Below, piece by piece: positions 20,240-31,858 of a stretch of DNA of 64,000 nucleotides. Source of the stretch: Achatina immaculata (Eukaryota; Mollusca; Gastropoda; Stylommatophora; Achatinidae). The stretch covers positions 18,488,381 through 18,552,380 of the forward strand of contig CM019721.1 of NCBI GenBank assembly GCA_009760885.1, in the 5' to 3' direction. The position numbers and the translations under genes were made by a program. How positions within the stretch are numbered: the stretch's first letter is position 1; each line of letters begins with the position of its first letter. The notes beneath the pieces are model-generated. The model was not told the origin of the DNA. It saw only the letters and a list, made by a program, of their open reading frames with translations, and did no database searches.

Positions 20240-22140
20240 TTTTCTACTTCTTCTTCTTCTTCTTCAGCTTTCGTAGCCATTAAGACTCATTGCTGCAGGC
20301 AAAAATTTTGCCTCCATTCCTCTCTCTTTCTAATCTTCTCTCTCCAGTTGGTAACATCAATTTTTTTTATATCCTCTTCTATGTTGTCTTTCCATCTCTG
20401 TCTTGGTCTACCCCTTGGTCTTGTTTCCTACATCTCTTGTGCATACATCATTTTCGTTTGTCTGTTCTCTTCCATTCTTTCTACATGTCCCAGGCAGCTT
20501 AGTCTGTTCAGTTTCAAGACATTTATAATTTGTTGGGATTTAAATAAGCTTTTCAGTTCAGTGTTCTTTCTAGCTCTCCATTCTCCACTGTTGGTATCCT
20601 TTATCAGCGCAAAGATTCTTCTTATGATATTGTTCTCAAAGATCTGCAATTATTGTTTGCTGTACTCCACGTTTCTGATCCATACGTGACGGCTGGTCTT
20701 ATTATAGTTTTGTAGAATGTTATTTTGGTATTACGGGACAGGATTTTGGATTTTAACAAGTGTTGCAAAGCAAAGTATATTTTATTCTCTATCTGTACTC
20801 CGATTTTAATTTACTCGATTATTGTGTTGCTTATGTTGAAGATTGTGCCTAGATATTTGTATTTCTACTTTCCTAATATCTCCAGCATTTATATAATCTG
20901 GATCATTCTGCCTATGGTCTCTTGATATCTTCATATACTATGCCTTATATTGGCTAATGGTCAAGCCCACTTTTAATGCTACATCTCTCAGGTGTATGCA
21001 GGTATTGATGACTTCTTGCATAGTTTCCCCCACCAGGTCGATGTCATCAGAGTATCCTAGTACTTTAGCTTGTTTTTCTGTACTGCTTTCTTCTTTCACT
21101 TTTCTGATGACCTTTTCTAGTACTAGGTTGAATAGTAACGGAGATAATGTAACATCTTGTTTTAAACCAGTTCTTTTACTTAAGGATTCTGACTTTCTTC
21201 CTTTATATATTACTATATTTTGTGTATCCTCCATACATATTCTGGTCAGATTGATTAATTTATTAGGTATCGCAAATTCTTTCATAGTTTTCCGTAAGCT
21301 GCTCCTGTCTATGCTGTCACAGGGTTTCTTGAAGTCAATGAAGATATTATGTACTTATTTTCCATATTCCCAGTACTTTTATACAATTTGACGTAGATAA
21401 AATATTTGGTCTATGGTTGATCTATTCTTCCTAAAACCTGCTTGATAGTCTCCCAGTATGTTCTCGCTGTATGGTTTTAATCTGTTTAAAAGTATAATAG
21501 ATAGTATCGCCTTTTGTGAATACTGGTATCAGTAATGATTCTCTCCATTCACTAGGGAGTTTTTCTTCTCTCCATATTTGTTATATTAGTGCACATATCT
21601 GTTCATGTAGATTTAGACCTCCTTCCCTAATCAGTTCTGCAGTTATTCCATCTGAACCAGTTGCTTTGTTGTTTCATAGAAACATGACACTGTAGATAAC
21701 TTCTTCTAAGTCTGGTTCCTCCATTTCAGGTTCACAAGTCTGTATTTCTTAGCATGGTAACGTGCTTATAGGCTTTTCACAGTTTAGTAGTTTTTCAAAA
21801 TATTCTTTCCATCTGGTACAGATTTTCTCTTCATTATATACCATGTTTCATTTACCCTCCTTCAAGCTCTGCAGAGGCTGTTTATACCCTTGCTTTACTG
21901 TTCGCAGTTCTTTATAGAATTCCCTGCTTTTCTTATTCAGATGGCATGTCTGCATCTCGCTCACCATATCTTTCATATATTGTCGTTTTTGTTGGCGAAT
22001 AACTTTTTGAGTTTCTTTACATTGTGTGTGGTACTTCTCTTGATTTATTTTGTTGTTCATGTCAGTCAACCATATCTGTCTTGCTGTTCTTTTATTTATG
22101 ACTGCCTCTCTGCAGACTTCATCGAATCAGTTCTTTTTTT
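20240..22140 (-). mobile_element. LINE-D, degenerate reverse transcriptase copy
   Basis: A roughly 1.9-kb LINE remnant with a TTC (GAA) tail at 20247-20265. Reading down the minus strand: a coiled, Lys-rich block (22069-21848, KEYH... QKRQYMKDMVSEMQ), then the RT core (21285-20938). That core includes TGLKQDVTLSPLLFNLVLEK and LGYSDDIDLVGETM. The C-terminal tail (20649-20428) has RLSCLGHVERMEENRQTKMM. The usual YADD box reads YSDD and GLKQGD is altered, with frameshifts between blocks, so this copy is inactive. It lies inside the first intron of the Ig gene. Confidence 0.85.
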
Positions 22141-22286
22141 TATTTATGGTCTTGATTCACAGGCATTCTTTCACTGTGTTCTTTATAATGATTGTTATAA
22201 AAAAAATGTGTACACATGCATAAAATAAAAGAAATGAATGGACACCACAAACACTGCAAAAACAAGTACAATCATAAAATACATAC

Positions 22287-22482
22287 CAGCCACAGAAGGG
22301 TAGAAAGTTATAAAATTCCCCACGATCAGTAGAACTGTATTAACTACTGGCTCCATTTTGATATTTGCACACGAACTTTGCAGTCTCGGTTGGAGTATGT
22401 TCATTTCTCTCTGAACTCTCTGGTTCGTGGATACTGACTACTTGGATTCACAGGCAATATCCTTCCCCAGATTCACTTCAAG
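22287..22482 (-). CDS. Ig cell adhesion gene, exon 1 (signal peptide)
   Basis: 196-nt exon. It has an acceptor CTTTTTTCCAG above 22482 (so a non-coding exon lies further up) and a donor GTATGT (22281-22286). The start chosen is the ATG at 22356, giving MEPVVNTVLLIVGNFITF and a small-residue cleavage region near YPSVA. This is a good signal peptide for a secreted or membrane adhesion protein. An in-frame ATG at 22404 would add 16 residues before it. The exon ends with one base after 23 codons. That base joins the CA of exon 2 as Ala, so the phase agrees with exon 2 some 7.7 kb away. The assignment to this gene is inferred from phase, strand and the need for a signal peptide directly before Ig1. 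Confidence 0.75.
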
Positions 22483-22639
22483 CTGGAAAAAAGGAAACAC
22501 AGGAAATCCTGTTCACGTCTAGGGTGTGTCACTTCTGAGAAAAAACAGACAAATAATACATGCCGGTTTTTTTGTGTGAATAATACAAGGAAGTAACCCG
22601 TCATGGACTGGTTGGATCAATCATAAATTTTACCAAAAT

Positions 22640-23740
22640 CATTCATTCACTCATTCATTTCCATGTCCTTGCGGAACTTTGCCTACCTAACAGCACTCCT
22701 ATAGGCCTCTCGGTTGTGAGCAAGATGGCCTGCTGCTGATGCATCCATTTGCAGATCGTCAACGATGTCTTGCAGCCATCTTCGTTTTGGTCTTCCTCTT
22801 TTTCTTTTTCCCCATTATGTATCCTTCCAAGACGGTCTTCTCTAAATTATCATGACGTTTAATGTGTCCAAAATATTTAAGTTTTCTCTCTTTAATCCTC
22901 TTTACTAGCCAACCTTCTTCAATATTAAGCTCTTGTAGTATAGATATATTTATATATATTTATATCTATACTACAGTACAAAGATAGTTGAGTAATCTAT
23001 AAAGGATAAATATAGATTCACATTAAACTCTCTGTATTTCTCTATTATTAATCTTATATTGAATATATGATCTCTTGATCCTCTTCCTTGCCTGAAACCA
23101 GCTTGGACCATATTGACTTCTTCTTCTATTTTCTTTCGATGTCTACCCATTATGATTTTAAAAAAAATTTTACTGGCATGACTAATCAGGGCAACAGTTC
23201 TGTAGTTTGTGCATAATTTCAGGTTACCCTTTTTTATCAGTAGTATGAATACAGTTCCTTTCCATTCTTTTGGCCAAATTCCTGAATGCCATATCTTTTT
23301 ACATAGTGCATGATAGATTGTTGCACATTACTTTGCTCCTGCTTTAATAAATTCAGCTGTTATCTCATCACATTCTGGTGATTTGCCGTTTTTCAGATTC
23401 TTTATTGCCCATAAAACTTCTTCTATTGTCGGTTCGGGTTCTTTCTCCTCCAATAATAATTCACACTGTTGATTTCTGCTTCCACAGTCGGTTGTTTCAT
23501 ACATTCCTTTGCAATATTTCTTCCATCTTTCTAGAATTTCCTCTGTCTCTGTCAAGGTAATCCCTATCTCATCATTAGCTTAGGTGTGACATTTCTCGTC
23601 AATGTCTTCATTTCTTTAAACATTTCACAATCTCTTCCACACTTCTGATGTTCTTCTATTCTTTCACAACAATCTTGTATGTATTGTTTTTCGTCTTTTT
23701 TGTTTCTTCGTACTTCTTTTCTTCGTACCAAAATCACGAA
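22640..23740 (-). mobile_element. LINE-A copy with internal deletion
   Basis: The C-terminal 300 bp (22650-22960) join directly to RT-core sequence (22990-23330, the RQGRGSRDHI/IRLIIENCRE region). Then comes the pre-RT block (23555-23328: TETEEILERWKKYCKGMYET, IEEVLWAIKNLKNGKSP). The middle of the RT, including the YADD box, is missing. Confidence 0.85.
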
Positions 23741-23869
23741 TTCATAAATTCAATGAGAAATTAACAGTAATAGCTAGCACCGTGGAAATGAAGCAGACAG
23801 TTATATGTGTTGCCACATACAGTCTTTGTTATGGTGATATGGGTCCACATATACCTTTGATCTATAGCA

Positions 23870-24012
23870 CTGAGGTCTTTAGTAGCTCAGGGTTAAAACA
23901 CCTGCCTGTAGTGACAAAGGTCAGTGGTTCGAGTCTGGACGAAGGTTCCCTAGAAACCCAGTTGTAGAAACGGGGAAGAGGGTCCGTTTGGGCTCTGGGA
24001 TAGGGAAGAATA
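23870..24012 (+). other. tRNA-like SINE head
   Basis: A-box-like TAGTAGCTCAGGG at 23879-23891 and B-box-like GGTTCGAGTCT at 23926-23936. About 75 bp of body leads straight into the 51-bp array. Confidence 0.55.
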
Positions 24013-24840
24013 CTAAGCAAGACGCTAACAGCAAACACTCTAGTGTGCCACCAGGTTGAGAGACTAGATGAGACGCTAACAGCAAACACTTTAGTGTGCC
24101 ACCAGGTTGAGAGACTAGATGAGACGCTAACAGCAAACACTCTAGTGTGCCACCAGGTTGAGAGACTAGATGAGACGCTAACAGCAAACATTCTAGTGTG
24201 CCACCAGGTTGAGAGACTAGATGAGACGCTAACAGCAAACGCTCTAGTGTGCCACCAGGTTGAGAGACTAGATGAGACGCTAACAGCAAACACTCTAGTG
24301 TGCCACCAGGTTGAGAGACTAGTTGAGACGCTAATAGCAAACGCTCTAGTGTGCCACCAGGTTGAGAGACTAGATGAGACGCTAACAGCAAGCACTCTAG
24401 TGTGCCACCAGGTTGAGAGACTAGATGAGACGCTAACAGCAAGCACTCTAGTGTGCCACCAGGTTGAGAGACTAGATGAGACGCTAACAGTAAACGCTCT
24501 AGTGTGCCACCAGGTTGAGAGACTAGATGAGACGCTAACAGCAAGCACTCTAGTATGCCACCAGGTTGAGAGACTAGATGAGACGCTAACAGCAAACGCT
24601 CTAGTGTGCCTCCAGGTTAAGAGACATAGCTCATACGCTAAAAGCAAACGCTCTAGTGTGCCAACAGGTTGAGAGACTAGCTGATACGCTAACAGCAAAC
24701 GCTCTAGTGTGCCTCCAGGTTAAGAGACATAGCTCATACGCTAAAAGCAAACGCTCTAGTGTGCCAACAGGTTGAGAGACTAGATGATACGCTAACAGCA
24801 AACGCTCTAGTGTGCCTCCAGGTTAAGAGACTAGATGATA
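24012..24840. repeat. 51-bp minisatellite, about 16 copies
   Basis: Unit GAGACTAGATGAGACGCTAA, CAGCAAACACTCTAGTGTGC, CACCAGGTTGA. The 51-bp length (17 codons) keeps long frames open on both strands (up to 278 residues), which are not genes. The last 230 bp switch to a 102-bp two-unit pattern (ACAGGTTGAGAGACTAG alternating with TCCAGGTTAAGAGACATAG). Confidence 0.95.
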
Positions 24841-25085
24841 CATCATCATCATCATCAGGTGCCGTGCCGGCTGGCGTTGGCTATTATGCTTCTCCAGAGT
24901 ATCCGATCCTTCATGCAGGCCATCAGTTCAGTTGGTGATCTCCTCTCACACCATCCCGTCAGACTGTCCAGTATCATTTCTCTTGGTCTTCCTCTTGATC
25001 TTCTTCCTTCTATTTTTCCTGTTGTTATAATATTTTCAATGCCCCCTCTTCTCATTGCATCCTGAAGCCTGTAAGAACTCCATCC
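24841..25085 (-). mobile_element. LINE-E-type 3' fragment
   Basis: The minus frame is open: MGWSSYRLQDAMRRGGIENI, then TGKIEGRRSRGRPREM and LDSLTGWCE, with a TGA-repeat tail (24837-24858). It contains the GKIEGxRxRGR motif of this LINE group. Confidence 0.8.
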
Positions 25086-25860
25086 CATACTCCCAACTCC
25101 TCCGTCTTCGCCGCATATGTCAGGATAATTTGGACATTATAGATCAGTCAAACAAGTTATTAGAATTTTTCCGTCATCGCAACTACCTAGAAAATGTCCT
25201 TAGTGAAGCCTTCAACTGTATCCAACTACTGAGCCGCAAAGAAGCATTCAGAAAAAAGCCTGTTACTTCATCTGACAGAGTTAAGTTAATACTGCCTTTC
25301 CACCCGCATGGTCAGATGGTTAAGAAAATTCTTTACCGACATCTGCTACTAATACAACTCGACGCCAACACTCGCGACATTTTCTCTGATCCACCCCTAT
25401 TAGCATACAAACGTGAGGCAAACTTTTAGGACATCCTCGTCCACAGCCACTTGAAGCACAGCTTTACATATGTTGGTACCAAAAAATGTAACCGCCCTCG
25501 CTGTGTTACCTGCCCTGTAGTTTGGGAAATGAAAACTGTGATGATTCACATGCGAGTCCCGTGATGTAATATATGTCATGGTATACAAAAGATGCAGGAT
25601 AACGTATATTGGTGAAACTAGCCTCTGATTAGGGGAACGCATGCAGAAACATCTGTACGACATCGCCCAGCATGCTTGGAAATCGGTCCTGAATCATTTT
25701 TTTGGCCCCAACCACAGAGGCAAATCTGATTTTCTGGTAACAGCCATCAAACAATGTCACGCAGATGACACAAGCCGTCTGGCGCTTAAGAACCGCCATA
25801 TTCAGGACTGTGGGACGCTGGAACCACACGGTTTGAACTCGTTATTCAGCTAAACATAAC
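25070..25860 (+). mobile_element. Penelope-like element, 3' fragment with GIY-YIG region
   Basis: The first frame (25070-25429) has SIPYSQLLRLRRICQDN and FHPHGQMVKKILYRHL, as in the region after the RT core of Penelope-like elements. It is followed in shifted frames by the Cys-containing linker and CRITYIGETSL, then RMQKHLYDIA (25590-25850). That is the YIG half and downstream part of the GIY-YIG endonuclease. Stops and frameshifts make it inactive. It abuts the LINE-E fragment head to head near 25070. Confidence 0.75.
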
Positions 25861-26284
25861 ATTCTCATCTTCCACAATCATAATCCCTCTCCACTAAGTT
25901 TTCATGTAGATAGTTTCAGTTATCCCACGTCACAAGTCTCTGTTTAAACATTCTCTATGCTTCAGCATGCGCATTTCTGTACATTTTCAACGAGCATATT
26001 TTGAAAGTAGCGACGGGCGCATTTCTGTACCTATGTAGGATAAGTTCCGTATGTTTTCAAAGTAATTCTAAATTAACGTCAGACAATCTATAGATTCTTT
26101 CAAGCTAAGTCCTCTTTAATTTATTATTTTAGCATAATATTCATATGAATCTATACTTTATCTCTTCTCTCTAATTCTTCGTTCTGTATGTTTTTGCATG
26201 CTTAAGGCCAACGCTGAAACGTCATAACTTTGTGATCGTTAAATAACACAGCTGTTCCTACATTTTTCCTACTTTATACAAGCT

Positions 26285-26455
26285 TGGTGTGGTTTTCTCT
26301 GATTGTTTTTTTTTTCTCATCACGTGATCGACATGTGCTCATCTCCTTTTTCTGATCATCCATGAGACAGGTTGTTGTTCGCTCATCTGTCTTATCTCTG
26401 CGTTGTCCTTGAATTCTTTCCATTTGTGTACCGAGTATTTTCCTTCGGCATACCT
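26285..26455 (-). mobile_element. LINE-C fragment
   Basis: Antisense of the EQQPVSWMIRKRR/GHVMRR block: TCATCACGTGATCGACATGT, ATGAGACAGGTTGTTGTTCG. The preceding 25860-26285 is unassigned, AT-rich. Confidence 0.75.
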
Positions 26456-26559
26456 CCTTATGTTACATTAATCACTGCGAATATGTAATACACACTTTTA
26501 TAACGCAAGCTCTTCAATCTGCTAAAACTGATACACAAAACTGTGAACTGGGGCACACT

Positions 26560-28085
26560 GGATTGTCATTTATTCATTTGCATGTCCCTTGCGGAACTTT
26601 GCCTACCTAACATCACTCCTGTAGGCCTCTCGGTTGTGGGCAAGACGGCCTACTGCTGGTGCATACATCTGCAGATCATCAATGATGTCTTGCAGTCATC
26701 TTCGCCTTGGTCTTCCTCTCTTTCTTTGTCCCATTATGTACCCTTCCAAGACGGTCTTCTCTAAGTTATCATGACGTTTAATGTGTCCAAAATATTTAAG
26801 TTTTCTCTGTTTAATCCTCTTTACTAGCCAGCCTTCTTCAATATTAAGTTCTTGTAGTATGGATATATTTGTTCTTTTTTGTGTCCATGATATTTGAAGA
26901 CCTATTCTGTAGCATTTACATTCAAAGGCATTTATGTGTTTCTCACCTGTTATGTTAAGTGTCCAGGTCTCACAGGCATATGTTGTGATGGGAAAGATTC
27001 ATGACCTTAAAAATCTCATTTTTGTAGTTCTGTATGTTACTCTCCACAGATTCTTTATTTATTTTACTTTCTGAAGAGCAACAGATGTCCTCCTTTTAAT
27101 TTCCCTCATTGTATCTCCATTATTAGTTAGCATTGATCCAAGATATTCAAAACTCTCCACTTCTTCCAGTTTTTGCTCATTGATACATATATCAGCTGCC
27201 TTGTTTGTTTTGTCAGTTGTCATCAGTTTAGTTTTCTTCGCATTAAAATAGAGATTTTGCTCTTCGTTATTCTTACGGACTGACATAATTAGTTTTTCCA
27301 TTCCTTTTTGTGTTGTGGACAGTAACACTGTGTCATCAGCATATCTAATCTCTGGTATTTCATAACCTCTAATTGTTATGGTATCGTAATATTCTTTGTC
27401 TGCATTTTCTCTGACATTCCTCATCATATTTTCAGTATACAAGTTAAATAAGTAAGGCGACAATATGCACCCCTTGTTTTATATTAAACTAAGTTGTTGT
27501 TTCACCATTTATTCTTACTGCTGCATGTTGGTCTAGATACATCAGTGATGTTAATTGCATCAAGTGTGTTAGAAATCCCATTTTTTCCAATATTTCCCAA
27601 AGTTTCTGGTGTTGTACACAATCAAATGCCTTTGAGTAGTCTATAAAGGATAAATATAGATTTACATTAAACTCTCTGCAATTCTCTATTATTAACCTTA
27701 TATTGACAATATGATCTCTTGATCCTCTTCCTTGCCTGAAACCAGCTTGGACATAATTGACTTCCTCTTCTATTTTCTTACGAAGTTTACCCATTATGAT
27801 TTTTAACAGAATTTTACTGGCATGACTAATCAGGGCAACAGTTCTGTAGTTTGTGCATAATTTCAGGTTACCCTTTTTTGGCAGTGGTATGAATGCAGTT
27901 CTTTTCTATTGTTTTGGCCAAATACCTGAATGCCATATCTTTTTACATAGTGCATGATAGATTGTATCATATTCCTTTCCTCGTGCTTTAATAAATTCAA
28001 CTGTTATCTCATCACATCCTGGAGATTTAACATTTTCAGATTCTTTATTGCCCATAAAACTTCTTCTACAGTCTGTTAGGGTTCT
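26560..28085 (-). mobile_element. LINE-A, longest RT-bearing copy on this strand
   Basis: About 1.5 kb. Reading down the minus strand: pre-RT linker (near 28050), the RT part 27794-27489 with VQAGFRQGRGSRDHIVNIRL and the first catalytic Asp in LYLSFIDYSKAFDCVQH. Then, after a frameshift, 27463-27059 has SPYLFNLYTENMMRN and the intact YADDTVLLST box. The post-RT tail follows, ending near AKFRKG. It is 5'-truncated (no endonuclease seen) and frameshifted, so not active. Confidence 0.9.
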
Positions 28086-28349
28086 TTCTCCACTGGACTG
28101 TAATGCATAAAATAAAACTTCCCCTATTGCTATAAAAAGCTATGACCTTCTTGAATCTCAGGCTCTAAGCAGGTCATACGCTGAAGTGGGTAAAGAACTT
28201 CTCTCACTTGAAGTTTCGTTTATATGAGTCATAATCACTTTCTATGTGCTAGTTTCTTAAAGTTTTTATCTTTAAATTGTGTATTAGAGTTTTGAAGTAG
28301 TTATTAGTTGTGTTAGTGCAATCATGAGAGCCCTTACTGTAGCGTTCAT

Positions 28350-28880
28350 TTTGGCTAAAACATAGCAGACATCGTTGTAGTGTTATTCTTAGTTAAAATA
28401 TACCACTCACTATTTGTAGTGTTCTTCTTAGTCAAAATATAACAGTCATCATTGTAGTGTTATTCTTAGTCAAAATATAACAATCATCATTGTAGTGTTA
28501 TTCTTAGTCAAAATATAACAATCTTCATTGTAGTGTTATTCTTAGTCAAAATATAACAACCATCATTGTAGTGTTATTCTTAGTCAAAATATAACAATCA
28601 TCATTGTAGTGTTCTTCCTAGTCAGTCAAAATGTATTAATCGTCATTGTAGTACTCATTTTAGTCAAAATATAACAGTCGTCATTGTAGTACTCATGTAA
28701 GGTCAAAATATAATAATCGTCATTGTAGTGTTCTTCTTAGCTGAAACGTAACAGGCCTCACTGTAGTGTTCTGTGTGGTGTTTTTCTTATTCAAATCATA
28801 ACAAACATCATAATCATAACATACATCTTTGTAGCGTTCTTCATAATTAAATTATAACATACATCATTGTGGCGATCTCG
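28350..28880. repeat. 38-bp minisatellite, about 14 copies
   Basis: Unit TAGTGTTATTCTTAGTCAAA then ATATAACAATCATCATTG. The edges are diverged and the centre homogeneous. Confidence 0.92.
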
Positions 28881-28924
28881 TTAGTTCATTTCTAAGATAT
28901 GTATTTCTACTGTAGGATGTTATT

Positions 28925-29490
28925 CAGTCAGTCACTTGCATGCCCCTTTCGGAACTTTGCCTCCCTAACATCACTCCTGTAGGTTTCTCCTTTGTAAGCA
29001 AGATGCCCTGCTGCTGATGCGTGCATTCGCAAATCATTAAGGAAGTCTTGCAGCCATCTTTGCCTTAGTCTTCCTCTCTTTCTTTTCCCCATTTTGTATC
29101 CTTCCAGTACGGTCTTCTCTAAATTATCATATGTCCAAAATATTTACGTTTTCTCTGTTTTATCTTCCTTACTAGCCATCCCTCTTCAATATTAAGCTCT
29201 TGTAGTATGGATATTTTTTTTTGGATGTCCAAGGTATTCGAAGGACTCTTTTGTAGCATTTACATTCAAAGGCATTTATGTGTTTCTCAGCTGTTTTGCT
29301 AAGTGTCCAGGTCTCACAGGCATATGTTGCGATGGGAAAGATGCATGCCCTTAAAAATCTTATTTTTGTAGTTCTGTCTGTTCCTCTCCACAGATTCTTT
29401 AGTTCTTTTACTTTTTGAAGAGCGATAAATGTCCTCCTTTTAATAACCCTCATTGTATCTCCATTATTAATTAGTAGCATATCAGACACT
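28925..29490 (-). mobile_element. LINE-A 3' fragment
   Basis: Minus frame 29489-29172: NNGDTMRVIKRRTFIALQKV, LRACIFPIATYACETWTLSK, NAFECKCYKRVLRIPW, then the decayed C-terminus to 28925. Confidence 0.88.
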
Positions 29491-29799
29491 AGATATTGTT
29501 ATGTTCTATGAGAGAACGAACATACTTTATTTTCAAAGAGTTAAGAACTGGCCAGGCGGACTCGTCCAACATTCTGCCCTCATCGTACAACCTTCACCTC
29601 AGTCACAGTCATTCAGCATTTATTAATGAGCATGATAATCGTGAAGAAACAGTTAAATGATTACATAAATAAATAACAACCTTATCTCTTGTCCATACAC
29701 TCCAGGCTCTGATTTATGTAACTACGTGAAATAAACTTAATTACATTCTCACATTCATTCTTCTTCTTATATACCTAAACTTTTCATATACGCAAGCAC

Positions 29800-30050
29800 A
29801 ATGCAGATACATATATTCACACAAAACTGCAAGTACATATCACAAATATACAAACACATACTCATAAATAAACACTTTTACGTAAGTATACACATAAACA
29901 TATGCTGTCAGGTACACAAACTCACATGTATATATATATATATATATATACATATGTGTATATACACACATACACATCCATATATATATACGTATTTGAA
30001 ATACACATAGATGCACAATACACATACATACACGCATATACGCATATACA
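29800..30050. repeat. CA/TA-rich low-complexity
   Basis: ACATA/CACAT/TATATA mixture with a pure TA run at 29932-29950. 29490-29800 is unassigned. Confidence 0.8.
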
Positions 30051-30134
30051 GAGAAACTGAGAAAAATTTGTGGAACTGTAAATCTCGCAGAGTCCGAAAT
30101 TTAAAAACAGAACAAAACAAAACGAAACAGAAAG

Positions 30135-30592
30135 AACAGCAACCTAAACATAAAATATCTCACAAAGTCCAGCCTAAACAATAAATACCTCACAAAGTCC
30201 AGCCTAAACAATAAATACCTCACAAAGTCCAACCTAAACATAAGATACCTCACAAAGTCCAACCTAAACATAAGATAACTCACAAAGTTCAACCTAAACA
30301 TAAAATACCTCACAAATTCCAATCTAAACATAAAATAACTGACACAAAGTCCAATTTAAAAATAAAATAACTCAAAGCCCAACCTAAACATAAAATAACT
30401 GACACAAAGTCCAATTTAAAAATAAAATAACTCAAAGCCCAACCTAAACATAAAATAACTGACACAAAGTCCAATTTAAAAATAAAATAACTCAAAGCCC
30501 AACCTAAACATAAAATAACTGACACAAAGTCCAATTTAAAAATAAAATAACTCAAAGCCCAACCTAAACATAAAATAACTCACAACGTCCGT
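30135..30592. repeat. 30-bp minisatellite converting to a 60-bp higher-order unit
   Basis: 30135-30340 holds about 6 units of AACCTAAACATAAAATACCT plus CACAAAGTCC. 30340-30592 holds about 4 near-identical 60-bp units. Each is made of one such unit plus a diverged partner with AATTTAAAAATAAAATAACT. Confidence 0.93.
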
Positions 30593-31190
30593 CGCTGGTG
30601 TAGCTCAATCGCTAGATGAGTTTCTACCGGAAGAAAGAACCAGGTCAGGTGTCTGCACAGTGCTGAAAAACCCCGGAGTTTAACAGTCAAACATTCCCTC
30701 TCAACAGTCCACGTGACTAGTAAGATCAGAACTGTCACTTAACAACCGTAGCTAGTGTTTTCTAAAAGTTAAGTTTCACTTCCAGTCCACTCTCCTTTTT
30801 TCCCTTATCACTTTCAATGTGGACAGAATTGGAAGGAGATAAACAAAACTCCTTTGTGAGAGTAATAATTAACATTCACATACAAGACAATTTCTTTCCC
30901 CTCACTCTCATACCTTCTTCTTCTTCTTCTTCTGCTTCTTCTTTTTCTTCTTCTTCTTCTGCTTCTTCTCTTTCTTCTTGAACATAGTTCTAAAACGTAA
31001 CTTCTTAGATCTTGTTAGAAATTGTTCTAGTAAATGTGCAAGAGTGGAATGTCCGAAGACCGTCATGAAATGTATTGTGTGTGTGTGTATGTGTGCTCGT
31101 GGGGTCTTTATCTCTCTATCTTTCTAAATGTTCAATGTCTTCACATCCTTGTTCTCAGTGTCTGTCGTTCCCGTCGGTCCGTCTATTTGA
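30593..31190. other. Unassigned; CTT-rich tract at 30910-30980
   Basis: A TTC/CTT microsatellite and a short GT run (31078-31095). A tRNA A-box-like TGGTGTAGCTCAATCG lies near 30598 but I see no B box. Confidence 0.4.
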
Positions 31191-31204
31191 TCCGTTCGTC
31201 CGTC

Positions 31205-31418
31205 GGTCAGTCTGTCTATTGGTCCGGTCCGTCAGGTCCTTCAAAATGTCGGGCGGTCGGTCTGTCCTTCTGTTTGTCGGTCGGTCTATTGGTCCGGTCC
31301 GTCAGGTCCTTCAAAATGTCGGGCGGTCGGTCTGTCCTTCTGTCTGTCGGTCGGTCTATTGGTCCGGTCCGTCAGGTCCTTCAAAATGTCGGGCGGTCGC
31401 TCTGTCCTTCTGTCTGTC
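31205..31418. repeat. 70-bp tandem repeat, 3 copies
   Basis: Unit GGTCGGTCTATTGGTCCGGT, CCGTCAGGTCCTTCAAAATG, TCGGGCGGTCGGTCTGTCCT, TCTGTCTGTC. Confidence 0.92.
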
Positions 31419-31624
31419 GACCGGACCGGACCTAACCTGACCAGACCGGATTGGACCAGACCCGACCCCGACGTTGACCCGAACCGACACCGAACAGACC
31501 CGACACGATCTCTACCTGATCCTGACCCTGACCCGACCCAAACTGAGCCCGATCCGACCGCGACACGACCCGAGCCCGACCACGACCCTGACCCCGATCC
31601 GTCTCGAATCAACACCGACCCCGA
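31419..31624. repeat. Degenerate GACC-rich repeat
   Basis: About 200 bp of GACCCGACCC-like pentamers and hexamers. This is the reverse complement flavour of the GGTC-rich array to its left. Confidence 0.85.
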
Positions 31625-31858
31625 TTCATTCATTCATTTACATGTCCCTTGCAGAACTTTGCCTCCCAAACAGCACTCCTGTAGGCCTCTCGGTTGTGAG
31701 CAAGATGGCCTGCCGCTGCTGCATCCATTTGCAGATCGTCAACAATTTCTTGCAGCCATCTTCGTTTTGGGTCTCCCTCTTCTTTTTCCAATTATGTACC
31801 CTTCCAATAGGGTCTTCTCTAAATTATCATGACGTTTAATGTGTCCAAAATATTTAAA
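31625..31858 (-). mobile_element. LINE-A 3' fragment
   Basis: CATTCATTCATTTACATGTC tail then antisense of the LINE-A end (NREAYRSA, DLQMDAA, GHIKRHDN). It sits directly next to the GACC repeat. Confidence 0.85.

Noticed and set aside
23862..24698. 278-codon minus frame and 209-codon plus frame
   Set aside because: Both are by-products of the 51-bp array; frames on both strands are equally open.
26195..26235. GCTGAAACGTC near a Penelope-like fragment as a hammerhead core
   Set aside because: No matching CTGANGA half or stems nearby.
30595..30670. tRNA-like A box near 30598
   Set aside because: No B box at the expected distance.
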